Positions 1 to 10,248 of a DNA stretch of 22,347 nucleotides are shown piece after piece. Position 1 is the first letter of the stretch, and each line of letters starts with the position of its first letter. Made by a program: the position numbers and the translations under genes. A model generated the notes under the pieces. It was given only the letters and a program-made list of their open reading frames with translations, was not told the origin of the DNA and made no database searches. This DNA is from Pelargonium nanum (Eukaryota > Streptophyta > Magnoliopsida > Geraniales > Geraniaceae): NCBI GenBank assembly GCA_036897485.1, contig JAYMTF010001592.1:1-22347 (forward strand). The letters run 5' to 3'.

Positions 1-3000
1 CCAATCCCTCACCGTTCAAAGCCTAGATTTTCAGCTCCACCACCAGCTCCCAATTGGGCACTTCTCAAGCCAAAGAGCAATACAACAACAAAAAACAAAA
101 ACCCAGGCCCAGTTCAAGCTCCACCACCACCACCACCTCCTCCGCCGCCGCCGCCGCCACCACCTCCTCCTACACTGCTATCAACAACTCCAAGAAAGTT
201 ACCTCCTATTGAAGCAACTGAATTCAGTCAATCCACAAAGCCTTTCCAAGTACTGAAAACGCTAGAACCCTTTACTCCAAGCCCCAAGGAAGTCTCTGGG
301 AATGGCACAAGGAGAGCTATTGAAGAAGAAGAAGTTGAAAAAAGTGGTGGTTCTTCTGGGAAAGTTGATGCAGATGAGACTGATGGAGCAAAACCCAAGT
401 TGAAGCCTCTTCACTGGGACAAAGTGAGAGCAACCTCAGATCGAGCCACAGTATGGGACCAGCTGAAGTCAAGTTCATTTCAGTGAGTAAATTTGTATTC
501 AGTTCATGCTCTCTGCAAAACTTGCTGTGTTTTGTTCATTAATCTCTGATCTTGGGGCATTTCCACTTATCTGCAGGATAAATGAGGACATGATGGAGAC
601 TCTTTTTGGCTGCAACACTGCAAGTTCTGTTCCAAAAGAACCAATCAGAAGATCAGTTCTTCCTCCTGTTGAGCAAGAGAACAGAGTCTTGGACCCAAAG
701 AAGTCACAGAACATTGCTATACTGTTGAGAGCATTGAATGTAACTAGAGATGAAGTATCTGAAGCTCTTTTAGATGGTATGTGATTTCTTCTTCATATGG
801 TAGCTGTCACTATAAACAGATTAGGACAACAAAAACAGGTAGTAAATAATTGAGTATTTTAAGCTAAACTGTTATAATTAGAGCCATTTCCTGAATTGGC
901 TGCTAAGTCTGCTAATATGTTTCAAATTTGTTGTTATGTGCATTCTTGATCATACTCAGTGTGTACCAAATAGCATTATATTCTTGCATATATGTTAAAA
1001 GTTATAACGGAGCTCTAGTTAATGAAGGTCTTCAACAAGTCAGTTTAGTATCACAAATCAGGAAAATGTTTCTGGCATGACATATCATATATCTAGCTTT
1101 TCATTCCACATTATACTCAAGTTCAAACAATTTATATCCTAGGTGTCTAGTGGGAGGCGGGGTTAGGAAATCTGACTTGGTACGGTACATAACAGATATA
1201 GGGAGTTAACTGTTAAGAACCCCCCATTCCCGTGATAAATTCCATATAACTCCGTTTAATGATCTAATAATAATTCCATTTTACAAGAAAGCATAACGCA
1301 GTTTAACCAAAAGTGAGTGTTTCTTGAATCCGAGGAGCTACCTAAGCAACAAGATAGCATTTCTTTAACCAAAAGTGAAAACTTTTCCTGGTGAATTCTT
1401 TTTCATTATACTAGGGGGTGAAGGCATTATTGCACATGTAGGAGCATAAATTCTTCCACAGAAGTTTTCCTGATAAATTCTTTCCCTCGGCTAGAAGTGA
1501 ATGGGTGTAATCAATTCAGAGATTTGATCTCTCTTTTTATTCTCCCCCAAGGCTGAAAGTCTCTATTCCAATGCCTTGCATAATGCAGTTTTAACATTTC
1601 TACTAGATGCAGACAAAAGATCTAGACATATGGTTTAACCAAAAACTGGTTGCAAGATATATCAACATTCCAATATATCACTTAAACATGGTGCATTCAA
1701 TTTCAGTGTCATGTGGCTGTGAATAAAAAAAAGTAATATTCTCTTAAATGCTTTATGTGGTCCTCACCTATGCAATGTCTTTGGTTGTGACAGGTAACCC
1801 AGAAAGTTTAGGGGTTGAACTTCTTGAAAGTCTGGTAAAGATGGCTCCAACAAAGGAGGAAGAAATCAAACTTCGAGATTATAATGGGGACGTCTCAAAA
1901 CTAGGATCTGCTGAACGATTTCTCAAGGCAGTACTTGATATCCCGTTTGCATTCAAAAGGGTTGAAGCAATGCTATACAGAGGCAACTTTGACACAGAAG
2001 TAAAATACTTGAGGAATTCTTTTCAGACCCTAGAGGTATTGCTGATAAAAAATTCAAACATTTCTGTTTCTTGAAATTCCTTCATCACTGCCTCAGTTCT
2101 GCCACAGTGTTATTTACCTGCAACTTAAGAGTTCAGACTTACCAAACTGTATAATTAAGAGTGGCTAGTTACTATCTGAAACTTAAAACTTAATTCTAAA
2201 CACCATATAGCACCCCTGTTTAACCATCCCTCAAAATTTTCAGGCAGCAAGTGAAGAACTGAAGAACAGCCGATTGTTCCTCAAACTCCTTGAAGCAGTT
2301 CTGAGGACAGGAAACCGAATGAATGTTGGTACCAACCGCGGCGATGCTAGAGCTTTTAAACTTGATACACTTTTGAAACTTGTAGACATAAAGGGGACAG
2401 ACGGGAAGACAACACTGCTTCACTTTGTGGTCCAAGAGATCATCAGAGCTGAAGGTGATGGTACTGATTCTACAAGTGAGAACCCCCAAAACAAATTGCC
2501 AGCTAAAACGAAGGAGGAAGATTTCAGGAAGCAAGGATTGCAGGTTGTGGCTGGGCTGGGAAGAGACCTAAGCAATGTGAAAAAGGCAGCAGGAATGGAC
2601 TCAGACGTCTTAAGCAGCTATGTATCAAAACTTGAAATGGGGCTTGAGAAGGTCAGATTGGTCTTGCAGTATGAGAACTTAACAGGCGCACAAGGGAAAT
2701 TCTTCGACTCAATGAAGCAGTTTCTAAAAGAGGCCGAAGAAGAAATCACTCGGATTAAGGCTGATGAAAGAAAGGCGTTAGCCCTTGTGAAAGAGGTTAC
2801 ACAATACTTTCATGGGAATGCAGCGAGGGAGGAAGCCCATCCTTTCAGAATTTTCATGATCGTGAGAGACTTCCTCTCAGTATTGGATAATGTATGCAAG
2901 GAAGTAGGGAGGATGCAGGAGAGAACAATGATGGGTACGGCTAGGTCTTTTCGAATATCTTCAACTGCTTCTCTACCAGTTCTCAACAGGTATAATGTGA

Positions 3001-3041
3001 GACAAGATAGAAGTTCCGATGAGGAAAGCTCATCCCCGTAA
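1..3041 (+). CDS. Formin-like protein (class I type), 3' part: FH1 end and complete FH2 domain
   Basis: Formins nucleate and elongate actin filaments; the FH2 domain caps the barbed end and the proline-rich FH1 segment recruits profilin-actin. Exons by phase-checked GT-AG junctions: 1-482 (5' end outside the window), 577-776, 1794-2035 and 2244-3041, giving 573 codons plus TAA. The first exon has a run of 17 prolines at nt 121-171 (FH1), then an acidic linker, then the FH2 start [11 protein letters not shown] near residue 133. The fourth exon carries the family signature [11 protein letters not shown], then [19 protein letters not shown] and LLHFVVQEI. The C-terminus ends in a Ser/Glu-rich tail, SSDEESSSP. 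Plant class I formins also have an N-terminal signal peptide and membrane segment; these would lie upstream and cannot be seen. There is no PTEN-like domain, but that would also be upstream, so class I is an inference. The family call is very secure; the exact paralogue is not. Confidence 0.96.
777..1793 (+). other. Second visible intron of the formin gene, with short repeated motifs
   Basis: This is the longest visible intron (1,017 nt), from donor GTATGT after 776 to acceptor ACAG at 1793. It is AT-rich and non-coding. The 15-mer TTTAACCAAAAGTGA occurs exactly at 1302-1316 and 1364-1378, and its first 11 bases recur at 1634-1644. A looser pair built on TTTTCCTG and AAATTCTTT-like sequence lies at about 1384-1405 and 1464-1485. 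I recognise no transposon or RNA gene here. Confidence 0.75.
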
Positions 3042-3680
3042 AATTTTGTGAATATGAAGCACATTAATCCTCAAGTGGACAGTCCGTCCCACGGTTCCAG
3101 ACCCATTTTCAGTTGAGTATATTTGTTAATTACTTTTGTTACAAGGAATGTCAAAGGAGTAGATAGAGGAAGAAATGAAAACCTTTCAGAAGAGTACCTC
3201 ATTGTCCCGGATTCCATTCAGAGCTGTGGACACAAAAAATCACGGGGCATCATAGGTGCGTTGAGTCCGAAAGTCAAGAGACATCGAACAATTACAATAA
3301 GAACGGAACAAACTGTGGGACGTTTTCATCAAATCGACTGAGAAGGGGATGAGCAAATGAAGAAGGTGAGGTCAGGTTGGGTGTGTTTTGAATTAAAAGA
3401 GGAACAGAAACATACAACAGTTCTTTTTTCTACATATGCCATAGTTCAGAATCAGATAGGTTCCTTCATTTAGATCAGATTCTTATACATCTTCAAGAAA
3501 CCCAGAATGTTCTGATAGTGTACTAATGATGCTATGAATGTGATCGATCTGCATTTATTTCATTGCTATTAATAACAATAATGATAAAGTATTGTTTTTT
3601 AGCTCCCTTGGTGTTCAATACTCTTCTGGGTTTTCATGTAATCAACTATTTATCAAATAAACATGACTTCCTTGATTGAA
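3042..3680 (+). other. Formin 3' UTR and poly(A) signal
   Basis: After the stop codon there is no credible coding sequence. The best poly(A) signal is AATAAA at 3656-3661, preceded by T-rich sequence around 3595-3650, so the transcript probably ends near 3670-3690. An open frame at 3123-3341 has no domain-like character and is taken as UTR. The end point is inferred from the hexamer alone. Confidence 0.55.
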
Positions 3681-3722
3681 TATAAAATCATGCAAGCTTC
3701 AGGCTCGTGGATACTATCGTTA

Positions 3723-3899
3723 TCAACGCAAATCATGATGCACACCAGGTGTTCGGAGAAATGCCAATATGAAAAAATACACTATACAGAGTACAATCAA
3801 TACAGATGAGTACTGTGGAAATAGATAAAATGGAGCGAAGCCATTGACGTACCGAAATGAAGAGTAAAGCTCCATTTTGCTGGCACCTGCAACGGCCAT
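3723..3899 (-). CDS. Putative small single-pass membrane peptide, 58 aa
   Basis: I do not recognise this ORF. It starts at an ATG at 3899 in good context (G at -3, GC at +4/+5), is open for 58 codons, and ends with TGA at 3723-3725. The peptide begins MAVAGASKMELYSS. It has an aromatic/proline stretch at residues 21-30 and a strong membrane helix at about residues 32-48 (SSVLIVLCIVYFFILAF), followed by a short tail with R49, H54, H55 and R58. An in-frame TAA lies upstream at about 4005, within the promoter-like motif cluster, so the 58-aa frame is self-contained. A site II cluster begins about 95 bp upstream of the ATG, where a core promoter would sit. It is convergent with the formin. Against it: a second overlapping frame on this strand (3733-4023) is also open, so the region is simply poor in stops, and no homology is known to me. 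Confidence 0.4.
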   Translation of the reverse strand: MAVAGASKMELYSSFRYVNGFAPFYLFPQYSSVLIVLCIVYFFILAFLRTPGVHHDLR

Positions 3900-3991
3900 G
3901 TCCGTACTGCTTCTTGGTTGTAATAAAGAACAGTGTACACAGCAACTGATATAATGTAAAGGGGATGAGCTGAGACGATACAGTGTGGATT

Positions 3992-4115
3992 TGGGCTGGG
4001 CTTAATCTTTTGCTACTAAACATTTATGGGCTGGATTCGTTAGGTTGGGCTGGTTTTGGGCTCCTTTTTCTTGGGCCCATCCAATTTGCCACTTAAAGAG
4101 AAAATATATGGCCCA
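3992..4115. promoter_or_regulatory. Cluster of TGGGCY (site II / TCP-type) promoter motifs
   Basis: Plus-strand TGGGCY hexamers begin at 3992, 3997, 4027, 4046, 4057 and 4072. Two more occur in reverse orientation at 4074-4079 and 4110-4115. That is eight in 124 bp. Such motifs are known from promoters of plant housekeeping, ribosomal and mitochondrial-protein genes, where TCP factors bind. The cluster lies directly upstream of the 58-codon minus-strand ORF and far from any other gene start, so I read it as the promoter of that small gene. Confidence 0.6.
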
Positions 4116-5000
4116 TCCGAGTAAAGTCAAATGCAAATATTTTGTTTTGGTTTTATTCACCTCCAAGTTTCGAATGCAAATGAAAATATATGGCTCATTT
4201 TTTTATATATTTTTTCTTATCATCAAATGTATAAACAATGAGATTTGAAATTGAGATCTCGATGGAGAAAGTGAAATCAACAATTTTGTTCTACTGAGTG
4301 TTTGCATATAACCCATCTAGTCGTTCAAATTTCGAATTTCACGTAAAAATATATCTGAATTAACTTTTCAGATCGAAAATTCATGTTATAAACTTAAGAG
4401 TTGCTAACAAAACTTAAATAAAATAATAAAGAAGTCTACTTCAATAATCAATACGTGGTCCAAGACTCAAAGATATAGTTTCTCTTTCCAAGTCAAAAGT
4501 AAAGTTGCAAATTCCAAATAAACTTAAGTTGTGGGGCAAATAGGAACATCAAGTTGGGCACCCAAACAAGACCATATAGAATATTTACCAAATCCCATAA
4601 CCATGAACATGCTCATTACTTTTAACATAAAAAATCTTCAGATCAGCCCCACTAATTCTCCAACACTTACAGGCCCACCACTTCATCTATCTGTATCTGC
4701 CCTTCTTTTTCCACCAAATTGTCCTCTGTAGTCTCTACCTCTCATTTTTGTTGTACAAATGTACTTGCTTCACATTTTTGTTTTGTGCTTTAATGAAATG
4801 TGAGGCCTCAACACAAGTTGGTATTATTGTTTCGTGGTGTGGTAGGGAAATGTCACATCTTAGGTCATATATGTGCATTGGAGCTACAATTACAGCTTCA
4901 ATTTGTACTGAAATTGTGATGTTTAAAGTTAAGTTTGTGTTGCACTATTTAATGCGAACATAACATGGTTAATAATCACGGTGAATGGCTAAAATGAATG
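4116..5000. other. Intergenic spacer, no gene recognised
   Basis: AT-rich DNA between the site II cluster and the 3' end of the BTB-TAZ gene. Several short open frames (for example 4531-4731 and 4748-4963) have no domain character or splice context. Pyrimidine-rich patches near 4685-4745 could belong to a non-coding transcript, but nothing supports this directly. Confidence 0.6.
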
Positions 5001-5234
5001 TAACATGTTTATAAATACGTTTGACAAAAACACAATCCAACACCGCTTGACATGTTATTACAACACGAGTACAAAATTTGCTCACAAACACTCGGTCCAT
5101 TTTTACGGGTTGAAGTCATCAAAGCACAATATTTACATGTATAATTAGAACTCAACTTGCAACCGATACTCAAATGAAGAGGAACCGACTTAAAATTTGA
5201 ATTGTCAACTCTATTGCTCCAAAGAAAGGAAATT

Positions 5235-5255
5235 AAGAAGAAGAAGAAGAAGAAG
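5235..5255. repeat. (AAG)7 microsatellite in the BTB-TAZ 3' UTR
   Basis: Seven perfect AAG units on the plus strand, read as CTT on the transcribed minus strand. It lies about 335 nt past the BTB-TAZ stop codon. A minus-strand AATAAA (TTTATT at 5289-5294) lies just before it in the transcript, so the repeat may sit at or beyond the poly(A) site. The 142-codon open frame over 5009-5437 crosses this repeat, which encodes a run of phenylalanines, and is not credible. Confidence 0.85.
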
Positions 5256-5590
5256 ATTACAAAACTGAAATTCTTATAATATAGACAATGTTTATTGAAT
5301 GTAAGCAATAAGCAGCACTTATTTCTCAATATAAGATCTTTGAATACATATTTCCGAAGCGGCTCCAAGTTCTCAATTACTATATCTATATAAGGATTTA
5401 TATATATTTCCAGGGTCTCTAAACAATCTCTCAGCACTTTTCATACAAATTGAGACAAAAAAACATCCCAATTCTTTTCGGACAACTTCTCCTTGGGAGG
5501 CAAGATTGTCTCTACATCCTTGCAATTATCAACAAATTTACAAATGGAACAAACTATTTCTAGGACAATTATGTTTCTTTTTCTTCTTTT

Positions 5591-7886
5591 TCACAAGGAT
5601 CTTGCATTCTCGTACGAAAAAAATGGTGCTCCTACAACGTTCTTCGTCATCAAAATCTTTCTCGCCAGTATTTTCCACTTAACCTCGTCTTTCTTGGTCT
5701 GTTTCCTAATCCTCTCTTTGAAATTCCTAAAAAGATGAGGTGAAGTTCAATTAGATGACTCGAAAGTTAAAACTGAGATTTTATGGATGCTCAAGCAATA
5801 TACATAAAATAGTTGAGACTCAGCCCAGATTTGGATTAGATATGGGCAGACAATCCATGCCCACACGTGTCAAACTCTCGAAGGCTCAGCTGAGTCTCAG
5901 CCACTAACGTTATGATCCATAATCTTTTTTCTCTATTCATATATATTCCATAATAAGATGAGAAAGCAAAGGAAGGTTAAGTATTATACCTGCATAAAGG
6001 AACTCTACAGAGTTCTGAATCAGCACAGAGACGGGAATGTAGTTCCAAAAGCTGCCACATTCTCTTGCACGGGATGCAACCGCCTGGGACTCTCAACTTG
6101 CAACCAGCAAAATGCCGGACAAGCAATTCGAGTCCCTTACATGCTGCGTAGTTACAAGGGGCCTGGTCCTCTTTGAAATCTTTATCATATGGGCCGATTG
6201 TCCGGCATCCATCTCTGCATATGTGAACTAGAGCCTCCATCGCCTCGTATAATTGCAAATAGATCTTCTTCTCTTTCATTTTTCTGATCCTCTGCTTTTG
6301 GATCTGAAAATATATTCAATTCACGGGTTCATCAAAATGCAGAGAAGGACAGAGTGGAGGCGTTTTTTTTTTATCAACAAAAAAAAGTTACATTAAGAGA
6401 ATTTATTAAGAGAAGAAACTTACATTATCTAATTCAACTATGGATCGCAAAAGTTCTTTCTCTAGTATTGGGTGGCTCTCCTTCATCGCTTTCCATCCTT
6501 CAGTAGCAGCAACAACTTTCAAGCTATTCATGATCATGCGGTGGCAGATAAAGCCAAGTCGAGGGGCATCGCATAGTAGTGCGAGCTGAAATATATCGAC
6601 TACATTCTCTGTGGTGAGCAAACCCTGCTCCAGCTGATGCTCACACACTTGTTTCAATTGGGGAACCATGAAAACATGTGACAGCACCAGCAAGTGCAAG
6701 ACAAATTCCTCCATATCTTCCTTCTCATAGCTACACAAGAAACATAAATTTCAACCAACCAGAAGAGTAAAAGCAATCAAAGTAATAATGTCTAATGATA
6801 AGAAGAATCACTATAAGGAACAGGGAAGTCAAATTAATTGGTGCTCAAAGAGATGATAATGTAACAAAATGAATCTGCAATACTCTACGACTTGACAAAT
6901 CCATCTGCAGCACAAAAAGGATGACTTGCTACGTTCCAACTTCCAACTCAACAAAAAGTAAGCAGCGGTGGAGAGTAACAATTACCAGGAAGAATACAAG
7001 AACCGAATGAAAACCCTGACTGCATCATACGAAACACCACGGATTGAGATTGTTCGTTGATGACCACGTTTTTTTGATTGCTTTATCATGCCTTTTATCA
7101 CAGGAGAAGCCATACCCTGTACGCAAACATCTAGTGAGCAAACAATATAATTTATTTGTTCAAGATACCATGTAAATCCACACAAAATTCTCTTCTTCTT
7201 TTTTTCCAGAAGTTTTATGTTCAATGACTTCAACAGAGATGCATAGAGGATCTGTGCTTACAAGATAGGTCATGCATATGTTTGAAGCCAGGCTGCAGTA
7301 TCACCCAGTGGAAAATATATTTCAGATGCAAGTCAAACTTGGTGATCTAAGTTCAAAGCATCTCAATGATTTGTGCAACTTTATGTCAACAAAAGTAGCA
7401 ATAATATATAGCAGCCTTAATAAACTATGAACTAAAATATTATATCTATACGACTTTAAACATCAACGGGTACTCACATGTTTTCAGATTTCATCACAAA
7501 AGATAGTTATATATGAATCCCAATGTATATAATTCTTCACACCAACTATTCAAACTCAAGCACCATGGATCATGCAGAACAGCTTCTACTGTTACAATTC
7601 ACAAGGATGGCAAAAAAGGACTTACAAGAACACTAGAGTGTGCATGGATGACGCCACCATGTTCCGTATTTATAGTAATATCTGTTTTGTAGCCTTCATC
7701 AAAGAGGCGCTCCCACATATCCCTTGTTGCTGTAGAGACAGAGCTGCATCCTCTTGGGTTTGATCTATTCGTGACTAACCCTTTCGTACTGTAGTTATTT
7801 GTTGCTGGAGCAGGCAACGGAGGAGGCGCTGGAGAGACATTCTTGGGAGCCGCAGATACCTCACAGGTGTTATTAATCTTTGCCAT
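5591..7886 (-). CDS. BTB/POZ and TAZ zinc-finger domain protein (BT family), 382 aa, five coding exons
   Basis: Plant BT proteins (Arabidopsis BT1-BT5) are calmodulin-binding scaffold proteins; the BTB domain can bind CUL3, and the family acts in hormone, nutrient and gametophyte responses. Exons in transcript order: 7886-7626, 7116-6986, 6730-6424, 6303-5990 and 5726-5591; all phases join without stops. A proline-rich N-terminus (about residues 16-28) precedes the BTB domain (about 57-160; [19 protein letters not shown], then [15 protein letters not shown]). A helical region follows, then the TAZ finger (about 255-340) with candidate ligands H260, C262, C266, C283, C288, H297, C301, C309, C312, H322, C326, C332 and C337. 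The C-terminus [14 protein letters not shown] looks like the basic amphipathic calmodulin site of the family. Length fits the family (about 360-380 aa). The spliced leader puts an in-frame TAG six nt before the ATG, which fixes the start. The paralogue is not assigned. Confidence 0.95.
5815..5898. repeat. Nested inverted repeat in the last intron of the BTB-TAZ gene
   Basis: The outer arms GAGACTCAGC (5815-5824) and GCTGAGTCTC (5889-5898) are exact reverse complements. The inner arms TGGGCA (5843-5848) and TGCCCA (5858-5863) are also exact. The segment between the inner and outer right arms contains a G-box-like CACACGTGTC at 5862-5871. It could fold into a branched hairpin in the pre-mRNA or be a small transposon footprint. 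Confidence 0.6.
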
Positions 7887-9300
7887 TAGTTCCTGATCAC
7901 CCAGTCAACAAAAGTAACAGAACAATCAATTTAATTCTATTCCACCGAAGTGACACAAAAGGTATATATATCATGGAAAGAAACATTAGTATAAGTTGAT
8001 AGGCTTTGAAATGTCGGTGAAAGAAACTTGGTTGTAGTGTTATAAACTACACTGAATCTCAGCGAACACAGATTTTAAATGAACATTCAGTTTAAGACCG
8101 AGGAGAAGATCCTCCTAAGTTTTATCTAATAGTGTCTTATTATCTTGTTTTCTGCTTCAATAGCAGATCTATATAGAAATGTAGATGAATCATGAGAATA
8201 GGAGTCATAGGAACCTGGAACTAGAACTTGAACCGCAAACCACAAAATTCATAAGCCAGCCAAGAAGATGCAAAGAAAAACAAAACCGAAGCAACAATGT
8301 CTCTGAAGTATGAATCAAAGATACAGGGTATGAGATTATAAATAGAGAACAGAATCAGAGTGAGTGGACAACTTGCATTTGCTTTCACCACCAACCAGAA
8401 ATATCAATAATTTCTCTGGTATTTCCTTAAAAATTTACCAGATCAGACAGTGGACCAAAATTACCACCTCCAAAAAATTGAAACGATCAATTCAGGACCG
8501 TCTGATTGATTTCAGATAGGTCAATTTCATACAAAGTTTAACCCTAATTTATGAAAAAAAATACAGCTGGCTAATAAAGCCAAAATTGATAACCTTATCA
8601 AAAAATTGAACGGAGCTTCCGAGATAAATCCAAAAGAAATTGTCATTTTCAGTAACAAAGGTCAGCACCTTCCAATACAAGCCGTAAACATTTCCGCTGT
8701 TGGAATCAGCATACAATGAACATCACATACAAAAAGAAAAACAATCACATGATGTACTGTATTGATAACTCCACCTTCAGATCATAGAATTGCTAAATTT
8801 CAAGCAAATTCAGTAAATATCACTCAAAATCTACCAGATCCAAACAAACAAAACGCTTATCAATCAGTCAAGGAAGCGAACGAGCAACACCTAAGTTTCA
8901 AACAAACCGATCTGAAATTTAACAAACAAGCAGACGAGAAAAGGGCTTATCAATCAATCAATGCGTTACCTAAGTTTCAAAGTCGACACCGATCTGGAAT
9001 TTCACCGAACAATCAGCCGAGAATCGAAACTCGCTTCCCTTTCCGAGCAAGCACACGCAATTTCGTAACCTTTTAAACCTCGTCCTGTGATGAAATTGAA
9101 TGCCGGAAAAGTGAGAGAACCTCGCCACCGCCGACGCCGAAACCGACGGAGACGCCACCCCGACCGCTCCTTTCTTCTTCTTCGTCGTCGGTGAAGATGC
9201 GATAGGAGTGGGTCTCTGGCCGTAACCTGCTGAGAGGTTGCAGAGAAAATATGGACGACGAACGGAACCGCTTCTCTTTCTCCGTGAAGGTCCAAGATTT
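7887..9300 (-). other. Probable spliced 5' leader of the BTB-TAZ gene (non-coding exon plus 5' UTR intron)
   Basis: A GC-rich, ATG-free stretch at about 8971-9300 on the minus strand looks like a leader exon. It ends at donor CTTAG|GTAACG (exon end 8970). A matching acceptor GGTGATCAG|GAACTA lies at 7893, six nt before the start ATG. This gives an intron of about 1.08 kb (7893-8969), AT-rich with nothing else recognisable. No ATG lies in the leader, so scanning would reach the main start directly. The exon limits are inferred from splice consensus and composition; the transcription start is not determined. Confidence 0.55.
8855..9034. repeat. Imperfect tandem duplication (80-90 bp) at the leader exon/intron border
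   Basis: Two adjacent diverged copies begin with GCTTATCAATCA at 8855 and 8945. Each contains CCTAAGTTTCAAA (8890-8902 and 8969-8981) and ACCGATCTGAAATTT or ACCGATCTGGAATTT (8906-8920 and 8988-9002). The spacing shrinks from 90 to about 80 bp because the first copy carries an extra segment of about 11 bp. On the minus strand each copy carries a splice-donor-like CTTAG|GT. A weaker third match may lie near 8790-8850. Confidence 0.75.
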
Positions 9301-9305
9301 TGACG

Positions 9306-9451
9306 CACGTGGCTTAATTTCGGGGCTATCCGACAGTCGTTATTTTCAACGATTTTATAGCGGCAAATTTAAATAAATCACACGTGGATGGTTGGTACGG
9401 ACATATTGGTCATGGATCGCTGTTCCACGTCACATACATGTGTTAACACGT
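9306..9451. promoter_or_regulatory. Cluster of ACGT-core (G-box/ABRE-like) elements upstream of the BTB-TAZ gene
   Basis: CACGTGG occurs at 9306-9312 and 9381-9387. Further ACGT cores lie in TCCACGTCAC (9424-9433) and AACACGTAGG (9446-9455). Such elements bind bZIP and bHLH factors and are common in light-, ABA- and stress-responsive plant promoters. They sit directly upstream (minus strand) of the GC-rich leader exon, in proximal promoter position. Function is inferred from the motifs only. Confidence 0.5.
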
Positions 9452-9455
9452 AGGA

Positions 9456-10240
9456 TTTGAATATACAGATCATTTTGAAAACTGTATTTCTATAAATAAA
9501 AATATAATATATTTAAATATATTCCTAAATCCTCGTGTATTGGGATCTGTATTATGATGGTTTGGGAAATTAAATTATTTATTAAAGTGTGTATGATCTG
9601 TCAAATCTGAATAATTTAGACAATACATTGGATTATATTTAGATTTGTTAATTGTTGGATAATTGGTGGTGGTTATCAAGTCATAAACCAGTTTTAGCCA
9701 CTAATTATCCAGCTAAATTATCCGACAATATTCTAAACATTTTCTTTATAGGTCTATGGCTATTATTGGCTAAAATTCCATGTCATTATCCATTAATGCA
9801 ATCTTTTATCTGTTTGAGAATCCATGTTAAGTAACATTTATTAATACCACGACACTTGCATTTTGTTAATGAATAAGAGGTGTACAAAAGAATGAGAATC
9901 ATTTGTAGTCTATATCTTAAAAGAGTTGGACCGGCTTGATAGATGGGATTGAGATTCAACCGTTGGGCAATTGGATCATTAGAGAAGTAATAGTCATGGT
10001 TATATCTAGTCAGACACAGTAAAATCGGTCAAAATCAAATAAAATGATATTTAACATAACTAATTCTCTTATATTTTATTCGTCTTTAATAATTGTAACA
10101 AATTCAAATCAAAGTAATCTGAGACCGCATTTCGCTAAAGAGGGTTTTAGAGACAAAGTTGAGATACAAAGTCTTAATATCAATTGTGGGATCCCCTCCT
10201 ATTACAAGCGAGAAGATTTTTATATTTACAAATCAAGCTT
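9456..10240. other. AT-rich intergenic spacer upstream of the BTB-TAZ gene
   Basis: Low-complexity AT-rich sequence with short repeated words such as variants of CTAATTATCC near 9655-9725. No coding frame, splice structure or RNA gene was recognised. Confidence 0.6.
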
Positions 10241-10248
10241 AACATAAG

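Noticed and set aside
3733-4023. 96-codon open frame on the minus strand overlapping the 58-codon ORF
   Set aside because: It includes the site II promoter motifs and has no coherent domain or topology. The 58-codon frame explains the region better, though both are open.
4531-4963. Short plus-strand open frames of 66 and 71 codons
   Set aside because: No domain, no splice context, and composition like the surrounding spacer.
5009-5437. 142-codon open frame on the minus strand
   Set aside because: It lies downstream of the BTB-TAZ stop, crosses the CTT microsatellite as a phenylalanine run, and has no domain character. It is 3' UTR or just past the transcript end.
8970-9308. 112- and 97-codon open frames over the BTB-TAZ leader as separate proteins
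   Set aside because: Neither has an ATG. They are rich in Arg and Ser because of GC-rich leader sequence, and one ends at the splice junction TAG.
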